From: a virus
Direction: 5' to 3' (one strand)
Length of the DNA stretch: 48,498 nucleotides
IMG/VR virus record: IMGVR_UViG_3300050821_002711
Location: 1-48,498 of that record
Part shown: positions 22,812-30,581 of the stretch, one piece after another
Layout: the number at the start of each line of letters is the position of its first letter
Position numbering within the stretch: the first letter of the stretch is position 1
Position numbers and translations under genes: made by a program
Notes under the pieces: model-generated
The model's input: only the letters and a program-made list of their open reading frames with translations
Databases searched by the model: none
What the model was told of the DNA's origin: nothing

Positions 22812-24809
22812 ATGTCGCGCGCGCTGCATCTCGATGTCGAGACGTGTAGCGCCGTCAACCTCAAACTGGTTGGCGCGCATGTCTACGCGCGCCATCCATC
22901 GACCCAGGTCATTTGCGCATCCTACGCGCTCGACGACAGCGTCGTTTGCTCGACCGACTTTCGCACCCAGCTCGACGGGCTCGCCCACGTCAACAAGCTG
23001 ATCGCAGACGGGGCCACGCTGCACGGCTGGAACGTCGTCTTCGAGCGCCTGATCTGGAACCACGTCGTCGCCCCCAAAATGGGCTTCGACCCGATCTTCC
23101 CCAACCAGACTGTCTGCACGATGGCGACCGGCGCTTGCTACGGGCTCCCGCTCAAGCTCGAAACCGCCGCCCGCGTCGCGGGCTCGCCGCACCAGAAGAA
23201 CACGGACGGGCATGGGATCATGCTGCGCATGGCGCGCCCGCGCCGTGTCGCCTCGCCGAACGTCTGGTGGCATGAGACGGACCAAGCCAAGCTCGCGGCC
23301 CTGATCGACTACAACCGTGACGACGTTGAAGCCGAGCGGGCGATCTCGAAGCTCCTGCCGAGGATGACTTACTTCGAGCGCCGGGTCTGGCTCGCCGACC
23401 AGCGCATGAACGACCGGGGGATGCCGGTAGACACGGAATTCCTCGTCGAAGCGTTCAGGATGACCAGCGCCGAGATGACCCGCCTCTCGCGGTCCCTGGC
23501 GGTCGTCACGGGCGGCGCAGTGACCAGCGTCAATCAGGTCGGCAAGCTCACCGAGTGGTTGCAGACGCATGGCTATCCGACAGGGTTCGGGGTCGGCAAA
23601 GAAGACATCGAAACCGTCTTGCGTCAGTGCGCGGACCAGTTGTCGCCATCGGCGCTAGCGGCGCTCTCGATCCGCCAGGAAGCCGCCAAGTCCTCGACCG
23701 CCAAGCTGAGCGCGATCGATCAGTTCACCGCGATGGGCGAGCGGGCGCGCGGCCTTGTCCAGTATGGCGGCGCGGTTCGCACCTTGCGCTGGGCGGGCCG
23801 AGGTCCGCAGCTTCAGAATTTTCCGCGCCCGTCGCTGAAACACGCCGGGATCGCCGCCAACGCCATCGCTGACGGCATTGATGCGGACATCCTGCGCGAA
23901 ATATTCGGCTCGCCGCTCGACGCCATCAGCTCGTGTCTGCGCGGCGCGTTCAAAGCGCCCCAGGGCCAGAAGTTCGTCGTCTGCGACTTCTCCGGGATCG
24001 AGGCGCGCGTCCTCGCCTGGCTCGCCGGTCACGTCGGGGCGCTCGGCGTCTTTCGGCGCGGCGAAGACATCTACGCCGCAACCGCCCAAAGCATCGGCTC
24101 GAACAACCGCCAGCTTGGGAAAGTGCTCGTGCTGGCGTGCGGCTACGGCATGGGGCCGGGCCGGTTCATGGAGACAGCCAACGCGCCGCCCTATTCGCTC
24201 GGGCTTACCGCCAGGCAGGCCGAAAGCGCTGTCTTCGCCTACCGCAACACCAACCCCGACATTCCCACGTATTGGCGCGCGTCCGAAGACGCGTTCCGCA
24301 ACGTGCTCGTCAACCCCAACAAGACTTTCTACGCCACCGTCGAAGGGATCAACGGCCATCCGGCTCCCCCGGTTCGCTACAGGTGGTCGAAGCACAGCGG
24401 GCTCGGCGGCGCGCTCCTGATCGAGTTGCCGTCTGGACGCTCGCTTGTCTACCGGGGCGCGCGGATTGGGCTCAACCAGAACAGGTTCGGGCGTGATCGC
24501 ATCATCTACGAAGGCAACGACTTCAATCACAATTGGGGTCTGATCGAAACCTGGGGCGGCAAGATCGTCGAGAACATCACCCAGGCCGTCGCCCGCGATC
24601 TGCTCGCCTGCGCCCTGCTCGATCTCTCAGACACGCATGACGACGAACTCCTGGCGACCGTTCACGACGAGGTGATCGCGCTCGCGCCGGAAGAAGATGC
24701 CTCAACGCTCTACGACGACATGCGCCTCGTCATGCAGACAACGCCGCCTTGGGCGAAGGGCCTTCCCCTCGCCGCCGCCGGGTTCATCGCCGATCGCTAC
24801 GGGAAGTAA
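22812..24809 (+). CDS. polA: Family A DNA polymerase with 3'-5' exonuclease
   Basis: A 665-residue replicative polymerase. The DEDD proofreading domain shows LDVET (D8, E10), LHGWNVVFERLIWNH and YNRDDVEAE. The polymerase domain has motif A CDFSGIEARVLAW (D392), motif B RQLGKVLVLACGYGMG and motif C VHDEV (H618-D619). There is no 5'-3' exonuclease domain, as usual for phage enzymes (about 650-700 residues). It copies the phage genome together with the primase-helicase two genes downstream. Confidence 0.95.
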   Translation: MSRALHLDVETCSAVNLKLVGAHVYARHPSTQVICASYALDDSVVCSTDFRTQLDGLAHVNKLIADGATLHGWNVVFERLIWNHVVAPKMGFDPIFPNQTVCTMATGACYGLPLKLETAARVAGSPHQKNTDGHGIMLRMARPRRVASPNVWWHETDQAKLAALIDYNRDDVEAERAISKLLPRMTYFERRVWLADQRMNDRGMPVDTEFLVEAFRMTSAEMTRLSRSLAVVTGGAVTSVNQVGKLTEWLQTHGYPTGFGVGKEDIETVLRQCADQLSPSALAALSIRQEAAKSSTAKLSAIDQFTAMGERARGLVQYGGAVRTLRWAGRGPQLQNFPRPSLKHAGIAANAIADGIDADILREIFGSPLDAISSCLRGAFKAPQGQKFVVCDFSGIEARVLAWLAGHVGALGVFRRGEDIYAATAQSIGSNNRQLGKVLVLACGYGMGPGRFMETANAPPYSLGLTARQAESAVFAYRNTNPDIPTYWRASEDAFRNVLVNPNKTFYATVEGINGHPAPPVRYRWSKHSGLGGALLIELPSGRSLVYRGARIGLNQNRFGRDRIIYEGNDFNHNWGLIETWGGKIVENITQAVARDLLACALLDLSDTHDDELLATVHDEVIALAPEEDASTLYDDMRLVMQTTPPWAKGLPLAAAGFIADRYGK

Positions 24810-24812
24810 GCC

Positions 24813-25025
24813 ATGTCTATGCCGTTTGAACGATTGATCTGTAGCGAAATAACCAGGCTCGGCGGCGTCGTCGAGCGGGTCGAGCGTAACAAGCACCCGA
24901 AAATATTCTACGCGTTCGGCGGCAGGAAGTTCGTGCATGTCTGCGCCGCGTCGCCCGGCGATCACCGAGCTTTCTTGAACAATCGGGCCATTCTTCGACG
25001 CAAGTTATGTGGGGCCGCGCAATGA
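24813..25025 (+). CDS. HicA-like small phage protein
   Basis: A 70-residue protein with GGVVERVERNKHPKIFYAFGGRKFVHVCAASPGDHRAFLNNRAILRRKL. The pattern of short strands followed by GD-RA--N-RA-LRR resembles small HicA/dsRBD-like proteins frequent in alphaproteobacterial phages. The catalytic His of HicA toxins is not convincingly placed and no HicB partner follows, so I do not call it a toxin. ATGA overlap with the next gene. Confidence 0.6.
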   Translation: MSMPFERLICSEITRLGGVVERVERNKHPKIFYAFGGRKFVHVCAASPGDHRAFLNNRAILRRKLCGAAQ

Positions 25026-25213
25026 ACGATCTCGATGATCGTCTTGAAAAACTTGAAAAGCAAGACCTCGCGAACCGCTGGCAGCGACACCGCGAGGATT
25101 GCCTGAAGTTGGCTGCGAAGCTTGGTGCGACATCGGCGGAACAGGCCATCGAGATCGCTGAGAAGCTTGGCGCTTACATTCTGAGCGGCAAACAAGACGA
25201 GCCCAAGACATGA
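25022..25213 (+). CDS. Small helical hypothetical protein
   Basis: A 63-residue charged helical protein (MNDLDDRLEKLEKQDLANRWQRHREDCLKLAAKLG). Its start overlaps the previous stop as ATGA and its stop overlaps the primase start (ATGA), so it is translated as part of the early operon. Likely a coiled-coil adaptor; no family recognised. Confidence 0.7.
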   Translation: MNDLDDRLEKLEKQDLANRWQRHREDCLKLAAKLGATSAEQAIEIAEKLGAYILSGKQDEPKT

Positions 25214-27417
25214 CGGGGTTCAGCCACACAGCGGTCGAGCTGTTCGACGCCGGACTTGGCCCGTGGATGGTGCCGGTCGAGCCGCGCACCAAGACGCCCG
25301 CCGAGTTCGTCGGGGCCAATCACTGGCGCAAGGTCAGCTCGGTGACGGCGCTCTGCGCGTCACGCGAGGAAGCGCTCAAATGGGATGCGGCGGGCGCGAG
25401 CGTCGGAGTGCGGGGCGGCGATTTCTTTTTGTGGATCGACAATGATTTCGGGAGGCTATTCACTCGCTTGATCGAGCAGGCGATCAACACTCTGGGGGTC
25501 GTCGGCCTGCGCCGTTTTGTAGACAGCAAGACACACCGCCGCGACGCGTTCCTGTTTCGCATGACGCCCCCGACCAAAACTCTTTCTTTGAAGTTCCTCG
25601 ATCCCGTGCTCGGCGTCCAAGGCGATTTCGGGCTGCGCGGCTCGGGCCAGCAAGCGCTGATCACCGGAATTCATCCGCCGACCGGCGAGCGCTACCTGAC
25701 GAGCCTCAAAATCAGGCGGATCGAAGACATCCCCGAAGTTCCGCCGCAGGATTTCAGCCTCGCTTTTCAATGGATCGTCGATCAGGCGCTTGACGCCGGG
25801 CTGCAAGCGATCGGCGGGATGCCCAGCTCGGGGAGTTTGGCGCACGCTGTGCCGCGTGCGCTCGACCTGGCCGGGCCTGCGAAGACACAGACGCAGACAG
25901 GCCCGATCCTTGCTGGCCTGGCGCACGACTTGCTCGACCCCGTCGAGATCGGCTTCCTCTTGGGGCTCGTTCCCAACGACCCCACGAAATGGTCGAAAGC
26001 CCTGGGGGATTTTCTCTCGATCTACGATAATTGGCGGAACATCTGTTACGCGATCATCGGCGCGACCGGGGGTTCGAGCAAAGGCCGCGCGCTGTTCATC
26101 GAGTGGAGCGATCAGCAAGCGCAGCCGAAGATCAACTCGAGCGATCTCTGGGATGCCTGCATCCGCTCGGCGCAGACAAGGGGCGTGCGGCTCGGCGGAA
26201 CTTTCCTTATCGAGCTGGCGCAAAAATTCGCTTGGGACGCCTACCACAAGGCTGCGGCTCAATCGTTCGCCGATCACCCGATCCATTTGCCGGACGATCC
26301 GCGTCCGCTATGGGAAGCGTTTCGCGCTCAATGGGTCATCTGGTCGAACAAGTCCCGCTACATCAAGCTCGAAACTGCCGGTATCCACGACACGCGCGGT
26401 TTCAACATGGCGTGCAACGCCGAACTGCCCCGGCTGTGGGCTGAGCGCTACGGGCCGAACAAGAAAGGGCGGCCCGCCAACATGTCGATCTTCGTAGACA
26501 GGCAGCGCGATCTTCTGCATGTCGAGGGGATCACCTACCATCCGGGCAAGCCGAGGCTGTTTCGCGACGCGACAGGGCTCTATGTCTTCAACGAATGGAC
26601 GCCGCCGATCTTCGCGCGGCTCCCTGTCTCGGCGGCTGATGTCAAGCTGTGGCTCGACCATCTGCTCTACGTGCTCAAATCGCCGAACGAGGTCGAGCTG
26701 TTCGTGCGCTGGTGCGCTTTCCTCGTTCAGTATCCCGACGACAAGCCGAATTGGGCCTGGCTCATCATGAGCCTTGCGGGTGTCGGCAAAGACACGATGA
26801 TCGAAGCGATGCGGGTAGCGCTCGGGCGTGACAACGTGCAGCCGTTCGACTTCACCAAGCTCGGCGGCGCACACAATTATTTCGTCAAGTGCAAGCTCCT
26901 GATCGCCAGCGAGATCGCGCAGCATGACAACACGCGCGAGGCGAAAGCCAACTTCGATCACTTCAAGGTCTTCACCACGCGCCCGCCCGAAAGCCTCACC
27001 GTCAATCCCAAGGGTCTGCCGCCTTATCAGATCCCCAATCGTTGCGGCGTGGTGCTGTTCTCGAACGAACCCAATCCCGTCGCGTTCGACAGGTCCGATC
27101 GCCGCTTGCATGTGCTTTCGTGTCTGGACGTTCCGCCGCGCCCCGCCGCCTACTACCAGGGGCTGCACGATTGGCTCACCAATCAGGACGGCGCGACGCT
27201 GATCGCCAATTACCTCGAACATGTGCCGCTGAGCCCGGCAGACATTCACGAATTGAAGGGGCCTGCGCCGATGACCCCCGAGAAACAGGCGCTGGCCGCG
27301 CTCAACTCCGGCGTCGTTGGGGCGTCGCAGTTTCCGCCTAACGTCGTGCCGATCCGTCCGAAGAAATCGGCGTCCAAAAAGGGCTTCTCGACCACCATCC
27401 CGGACGATCCCATTTGA
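25210..27417 (+). CDS. Primase-helicase (prim-pol plus D5/DUF5906-type)
   Basis: A 735-residue protein. The N-terminal part resembles archaeo-eukaryotic prim-pol domains (WMVPVEPRTKTPAE..., GVRGGDFFLWIDNDFG with a D-N-D acidic pair, GSGQQALITGIHPPTGERY). The middle has SIYDNWRNICYAI. The C-terminal SF3/D5-like ATPase has Walker A SLAGVGKDTM (about 521-530), KCKLLIASEIAQHDN as Walker B/motif B and CGVVLFSNEPNPVAFDRSDRRL as motif C plus Arg finger. It opens DNA and primes synthesis for the PolA-type polymerase. Confidence 0.85.
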   Translation: MTGFSHTAVELFDAGLGPWMVPVEPRTKTPAEFVGANHWRKVSSVTALCASREEALKWDAAGASVGVRGGDFFLWIDNDFGRLFTRLIEQAINTLGVVGLRRFVDSKTHRRDAFLFRMTPPTKTLSLKFLDPVLGVQGDFGLRGSGQQALITGIHPPTGERYLTSLKIRRIEDIPEVPPQDFSLAFQWIVDQALDAGLQAIGGMPSSGSLAHAVPRALDLAGPAKTQTQTGPILAGLAHDLLDPVEIGFLLGLVPNDPTKWSKALGDFLSIYDNWRNICYAIIGATGGSSKGRALFIEWSDQQAQPKINSSDLWDACIRSAQTRGVRLGGTFLIELAQKFAWDAYHKAAAQSFADHPIHLPDDPRPLWEAFRAQWVIWSNKSRYIKLETAGIHDTRGFNMACNAELPRLWAERYGPNKKGRPANMSIFVDRQRDLLHVEGITYHPGKPRLFRDATGLYVFNEWTPPIFARLPVSAADVKLWLDHLLYVLKSPNEVELFVRWCAFLVQYPDDKPNWAWLIMSLAGVGKDTMIEAMRVALGRDNVQPFDFTKLGGAHNYFVKCKLLIASEIAQHDNTREAKANFDHFKVFTTRPPESLTVNPKGLPPYQIPNRCGVVLFSNEPNPVAFDRSDRRLHVLSCLDVPPRPAAYYQGLHDWLTNQDGATLIANYLEHVPLSPADIHELKGPAPMTPEKQALAALNSGVVGASQFPPNVVPIRPKKSASKKGFSTTIPDDPI

Positions 27418-27439
27418 CCCCTTTGTCTGTTACGTCACT

Positions 27440-27456
27440 TGACAAAAGAGACAAAA
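27440..27456 (+). promoter_or_regulatory. Shared operator/promoter motif, HTH gene copy
   Basis: TGACAAAAGAGACAAAA, identical to the minus-strand motif at the repressor promoter. Including the preceding T it gives a perfect -35 TTGACA (27439-27444). The distance to the ATG of the HTH gene is only 17 bp, so a conventional -10 is hard to place and an operator role is equally likely. Confidence 0.55.
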
Positions 27457-27473
27457 CAAACCAAGTACGAGGG

Positions 27474-27752
27474 ATGATCCCGAACCCCACAACCATCGCC
27501 CCGGAAGCCTATCTGTCGGTAGGCGCGCTCGCCCAGGAGCTGGGCGTCGCCCGCCAGCGTATCCACCGCATGGTGCAGAGCGGCCAAATCCACGCGGTTC
27601 GGGTTGGCCCGCACCGGCTCATTCCGCGCGAGGAAGCCGAGCGCCTGATCGCGTCGAGCAAGCGGGTGGCGCGGCCAGACGGGCGCTCGATGGTCGTGTT
27701 CAATCCGCCAGTAACCAAGGAGCCGAGGGCGAAACGCAAGATGCGCGTCTGA
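27474..27752 (+). CDS. Excisionase-family HTH protein
   Basis: A 92-residue DNA-binding protein. LSVGALAQELGVARQRIHRMVQSGQIHAVRVGPHRLIPREEAERL is the MerR-like excisionase fold with its wing; a basic tail follows (VTKEPRAKRKMRV). ATG at 27474 after GAGGG. It lies 2 kb before the candidate attP and shares an upstream 17-bp motif with the repressor gene. It may be the true Xis or a transcriptional regulator. Confidence 0.78.
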   Translation: MIPNPTTIAPEAYLSVGALAQELGVARQRIHRMVQSGQIHAVRVGPHRLIPREEAERLIASSKRVARPDGRSMVVFNPPVTKEPRAKRKMRV

Positions 27753-27799
27753 CGGTTTGAGCCGTCACTGATGAGCCCTGAACCACGAGGACGACGCCC

Positions 27800-28516
27800 A
27801 TGCCCCTTGCATACATCCAATTCATCGACGGTCCCGACCGCCCAGGCAACCCCGTTGACCCCGGTTACGGGGTTAGCGGAGGTCATCCCGATCAGGGTCT
27901 GCCTGGCGCGCCTGGCCGCCCTGGGCACCTTCCAGCTCGTCCTGGCCGTCCGGTCGATCCGGGCTACGGCTGGGGCGGCGAGCGCCCGAGCCATCCGATC
28001 GCGCCTGGCGGCGGTCGTCCGGTCGATCCGGGTTATGGCGTAGACATCGAGGGTGGCGGCGGCGGAAGCGCCGGTCAGCTCCCTGTCTGGCCGGTCGATC
28101 CCGATCATCCGATCGCGCCGCCCACTCCGGGCCATCCGCTGCCCCCGGTCGATCCCCCTCCGGGCGCTGTCTGGCCGCCGCTGCCGCCGACCGTTCCCGA
28201 GGGCAAGGTGATCGCGCTCGTCGCGATCTCCGGCGTCGGCTATCGCTACGTCGTGCTCGAAGTGCCGCAGCATCCGGTCGATCCGGGCTATGGCGTCGGG
28301 GAAGGCGGGCACCCCGATCAGGGTCTGCCGGGGCGTCCTGGCCGTCCCGATCGCCCCTCGCAGGGCTTGCCGCCAACGGGCCGTCCGCCAGTTGCGGGTC
28401 AGCCGCTGCCGCCGCAGCGTCCGGGTCCAGCTCCCGGCCAGCCGTTGCCGCGTCCGCCGGTCAACCGTCCGTCGCCTGGGCCGATCCCGCCGGAGCCGGA
28501 AGTCGATCCCGTCTAA
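27800..28516 (+). CDS. Pro/Gly-rich repetitive protein (PVDPGYG repeats)
   Basis: A 238-residue disordered protein with repeated PVDPGYG (four copies), HPDQGLPG (two) and HPIAP units. There is one short ordered-looking stretch in the middle (GKVIALVAISGVGYRYVVLEV, about 136-156). Proteins of this style, with HP-QGLP repeats, occur in Rhizobiales phages and have no known role. It is not a collagen: the glycine period is irregular. A strong terminator follows. Confidence 0.75.
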   Translation: MPLAYIQFIDGPDRPGNPVDPGYGVSGGHPDQGLPGAPGRPGHLPARPGRPVDPGYGWGGERPSHPIAPGGGRPVDPGYGVDIEGGGGGSAGQLPVWPVDPDHPIAPPTPGHPLPPVDPPPGAVWPPLPPTVPEGKVIALVAISGVGYRYVVLEVPQHPVDPGYGVGEGGHPDQGLPGRPGRPDRPSQGLPPTGRPPVAGQPLPPQRPGPAPGQPLPRPPVNRPSPGPIPPEPEVDPV

Positions 28517-28530
28517 CTGTCTACAGAGGC

Positions 28531-28565
28531 GGCGCGCGTTGCAAAACGCGCGCCGTTTTCTTTCC
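28531..28565 (+). terminator. Rho-independent terminator
   Basis: GGCGCGCGTT (28531-28540), loop GCAA, AACGCGCGCC (28545-28554), then GTTTTCTTT. Perfect 10-bp stem, ending transcription from the early operon and the Pro/Gly-rich gene. Confidence 0.9.
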
Positions 28566-28618
28566 TGTGAAAGCCAAGTTCGCGAGCCGATCGCGTTCCT
28601 GACCGCGAGGTGAAGGTC

Positions 28619-28726
28619 ATGGTTCAACTTGGCGACCCACCGTCCCAGACCCACAGCCAAACCAGCGTTTGGAGTGGTCGTAGTCTGTCGCGCAAGCGGG
28701 TGCTTAGACAGGAAAAGTGGGTCTAA
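28619..28726 (+). CDS. Short ORF with strong ribosome site
   Basis: A possible 35-residue peptide (MVQLGDPPSQTHSQTSVWSG ... EKWV) whose ATG follows GAGGTGAAGG at good spacing. It is too short for family assignment and could be a leader peptide for the next gene. Confidence 0.35.
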   Translation: MVQLGDPPSQTHSQTSVWSGRSLSRKRVLRQEKWV

Positions 28727-28772
28727 CGAAACTCTGCGTCGCGGGGGCGCGGCGGATTGGCAGTTATGGGAA

Positions 28773-29024
28773 ATGGTTCAATACGGTAAATTGTTCGACA
28801 AGCTTTCGTCGCTGCGCCGGGCGCGCATTGGCTTGATGTGGCGCTCAAGAGCGCTTGGCGCTACGCCGTGGCATCCCGTCGAAGACAGCGCACAGAGAAA
28901 CAGAGACCCGAATTCCAATAAGCGGACTGTCATCTGGCAGCTTAAACAAAAGTATCGCACCATGCCTTACGAAGATTGGGCGCACAGGTATCGCGCTCTC
29001 GCCAGGGGCCAACTGCTGATTTGA
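28773..29024 (+). CDS. Small basic hypothetical protein
   Basis: An 83-residue protein (MVQYGKLFDKLSSLRRARIGLMWRS ...) with a C-terminal YEDWAHRYRALARGQL. Start uncertain: the frame is open from 28629 with a TTG, and GGGA lies just before the ATG at 28773. The next gene's ATG follows its stop by 1 nt. No family recognised. Confidence 0.5.
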   Translation: MVQYGKLFDKLSSLRRARIGLMWRSRALGATPWHPVEDSAQRNRDPNSNKRTVIWQLKQKYRTMPYEDWAHRYRALARGQLLI

Positions 29025-29025
29025 A

Positions 29026-29355
29026 ATGTCTGAGCACAAGCGCCGCGAAAAACAACTCGCCGCTTATCTGGCCGAACGCGATGCGCTGTTTCGCGACCCG
29101 AACCCCCAGGCAGCGCTCGCCCACTGGAAAAAATACGGCTACGCGAAACCTGTCGCCCCGAGCGTGCCCTTGGCGGTCATCCACAAGGCGCGGCTGCAAT
29201 GGCTGGACGCAACTGACGCCATGCTGCAAGAAAGTCGGGAATGGCTTGAAGCGCACGCCTATGAGACTGACCTGCGAGGCGCGCCGCCGCTGACGCCCGA
29301 GACACGCGACGCACAAAGAAAGGCGCTCGGTCGGCTACCGTTAGGGGTGAATTGA
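29026..29355 (+). CDS. Helical hypothetical protein
   Basis: A 109-residue charged protein, helical throughout (KRREKQLAAYLAERDALFRD; HKARLQWLDATDAMLQESREWLEAH). Its stop abuts the ATG of the zinc-ribbon gene. Accessory early gene of unknown function. Confidence 0.65.
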   Translation: MSEHKRREKQLAAYLAERDALFRDPNPQAALAHWKKYGYAKPVAPSVPLAVIHKARLQWLDATDAMLQESREWLEAHAYETDLRGAPPLTPETRDAQRKALGRLPLGVN

Positions 29356-29628
29356 ATGAGCGCCAGATTGGTCGTTATGCGCCTCATCGATATGCACAAG
29401 ATGCACCCGCAACAAGACAGCTCGAAAGTGTGCGCTCTATGTGGTCAGCCGGTCGGGATTTACCCTTCTGGACAGGCCGCGATCAAGACCGAGCCGACGA
29501 TCGAAATCGTGTGCTCGGTCTGCGCCAAAAGAGACTACGACCGCTTTGAAGACACCGCGATCCCGGCGTCCGATCTCAAAACGATCGCGCAGGAAATTCG
29601 GGACAGTTTCACGGTTAAAAAAGCGTGA
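29356..29628 (+). CDS. Small zinc-ribbon-like protein, copy B
   Basis: A 90-residue protein with CALCGQP and CSVC, about 30 residues apart, joined by KTEPTIEIVC. It is the paralogue of the gene at 9850 (CSRCGEP ... PTTEIVCNRC). The C-terminal extension (DTAIPASDLKTIAQEIRDSF) is helical. Zinc binding inferred. Last gene before the attP region. Confidence 0.72.
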   Translation: MSARLVVMRLIDMHKMHPQQDSSKVCALCGQPVGIYPSGQAAIKTEPTIEIVCSVCAKRDYDRFEDTAIPASDLKTIAQEIRDSFTVKKA

Positions 29629-29664
29629 AAAACCTTTGTCTTTGTTGTTCACTGTTGGTTCTTT

Positions 29665-29714
29665 ATCGCATGATTATGGGGTCCAAAATCGGTCATCGCA
29701 TGACAGTTTTGTCC
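29665..29714. repeat. attP arm-like direct repeats (P arm)
   Basis: ATCGCATGA at 29665-29673 and 29695-29703, 30 bp apart, each followed within 11 bp by (G/T)TCC. A third related site lies at 29932-29947 on the other side of the tRNA-like core. Arm-type integrase or Xis sites are the natural reading. Confidence 0.55.
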
Positions 29715-29811
29715 ATGCTTTTGTCGGCCTACGATAACAGACAAACAGGGTTAAATAGTAACAAATCAAGGACTTAGCATTGTTGGTTTATGTCCAGCGA
29801 TCCTATCATCG

Positions 29812-29861
29812 TTCCCTTGGTAAGGGAGAGGTCGAGAGTTCAATCCTCTCTTGCAGCACCA
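29812..29861 (+). other. attP core: 3' part of a tRNA-Thr(GGT) gene
   Basis: Reads as anticodon stem TTCCC, loop TTGGTAA (anticodon GGT, 29819-29821), stem GGGAG, variable AGGTC, T-arm GAGAG-TTCAATC-CTCTC, acceptor half TTGCAGC, discriminator A and encoded CCA. No matching 5' acceptor (GCTGCAA) or D-arm lies upstream, so it is a fragment. Many tyrosine integrases recombine within tRNA genes, with the phage carrying the 3' end that rebuilds the gene after integration. The surrounding 29629-30071 holds no protein gene I can support. Confidence 0.8.
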
Positions 29862-29922
29862 CTTTCCCCCTAAAAAATCAACAAGTTAGCCTGAACCCCC
29901 AGACATTCGTGCAAAAATTCAT

Positions 29923-29947
29923 AATCATGCGGCGCATGATTTTGTCC
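29923..29947. repeat. Palindrome and third arm-like site (P' arm)
   Basis: AATCATGCG-G-CGCATGATT (29923-29941) is a perfect inverted repeat. Its right half continues as GCGCATGATTTTGTCC (29932-29947), echoing the two repeats at 29665 and 29695. It lies 62 bp beyond the tRNA-like core. Confidence 0.55.
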
Positions 29948-30071
29948 TGTTTGGTGGGTTTTGGTGGTCGTTGTCGGCCATGTCTGTAGACAGAAACACG
30001 CAAGGAATTAAAGGGCTTGCGTGATTGTTTTGATGCGTCTTAGATCGCGACAAATTGAGGGAGGGCAAGAC

Positions 30072-30359
30072 ATGACGGGAAGGGACAATTGCGACACCGT
30101 GAGCGGCGTCATCTGGACGCAGCTCGAAGCTTCCCAACGCGGCAAGATGACAATGTGGACTGTCTATGATCGCCCGCGTGATCATTCGGTGGGTTTCATC
30201 GCCCGGCGGTTCGAGATCGGCGGCGGCGTGTCAGGGCCGACCGAAGACACTCTGAGCGGTGAACTCGAGCATCTTCGCGAAGTGTTCGAGCGCGCCGGTT
30301 TCGTCAAAATGACGCGCTCGAAAGGCGACGAGCCGCAGATCGTGGAAAGTTGGTTTTAG
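30072..30359 (+). CDS. Hypothetical protein
   Basis: A 95-residue protein (MTGRDNCDTVSGVIWTQLEASQRGKMTMWTVYDRPRDHSVGF in two blocks) ending in a helix-strand unit with GELEHLREVFERAGFVKMTR. Start supported by GGAGGG 7 nt upstream. The fold hints at a small alpha/beta protein; no family recognised. First gene to the right of attP. Confidence 0.65.
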   Translation: MTGRDNCDTVSGVIWTQLEASQRGKMTMWTVYDRPRDHSVGFIARRFEIGGGVSGPTEDTLSGELEHLREVFERAGFVKMTRSKGDEPQIVESWF

Positions 30360-30371
30360 CGAGGACATTTG

Positions 30372-30581
30372 ATGAAGTTCGACGAAGTGCTTCTTTGCGC
30401 GGTGCTCATGATGCTGATCGCATCGACGTACATGGGTTGGTGTGTCCAGCGCTCGCTGTACCACTCGAAAAAGGCGTTCGACGCTCTGGTTCAAGAAATC
30501 GGTGGAATGCGGCTCGCGACCCTCGATCTTGATCAGGAAGTGGCGCAGCTTAAGCGCCGCGTTGCGGAGTTAGAGAAATGA
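30372..30581 (+). CDS. Small membrane protein with coiled coil
   Basis: A 69-residue protein with an N-terminal membrane span (EVLLCAVLMMLIASTYMGWCV) and a C-terminal heptad helix (DLDQEVAQLKRRVAELEK). GAGGA precedes the ATG. It overlaps the next gene as ATGA. Topology resembles small accessory lysis or superinfection proteins, but nothing specific supports this. Confidence 0.65.
   Translation: MKFDEVLLCAVLMMLIASTYMGWCVQRSLYHSKKAFDALVQEIGGMRLATLDLDQEVAQLKRRVAELEK

Noticed and set aside
24813-25213. HicA/HicB toxin-antitoxin pair
   Set aside because: The first protein is only HicA-like and the second is a short helical protein without an antitoxin DNA-binding or RNase H-like domain.
29750-29861. 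Complete tRNA gene
   Set aside because: No D-arm or 5' acceptor matching TTGCAGC is present upstream; only the 3' part folds.
29780-29989. Plus-strand frame containing GEVESSILSCSTT
   Set aside because: This peptide pattern is what a tRNA 3' end looks like when translated; the region is the tRNA-like attP core.
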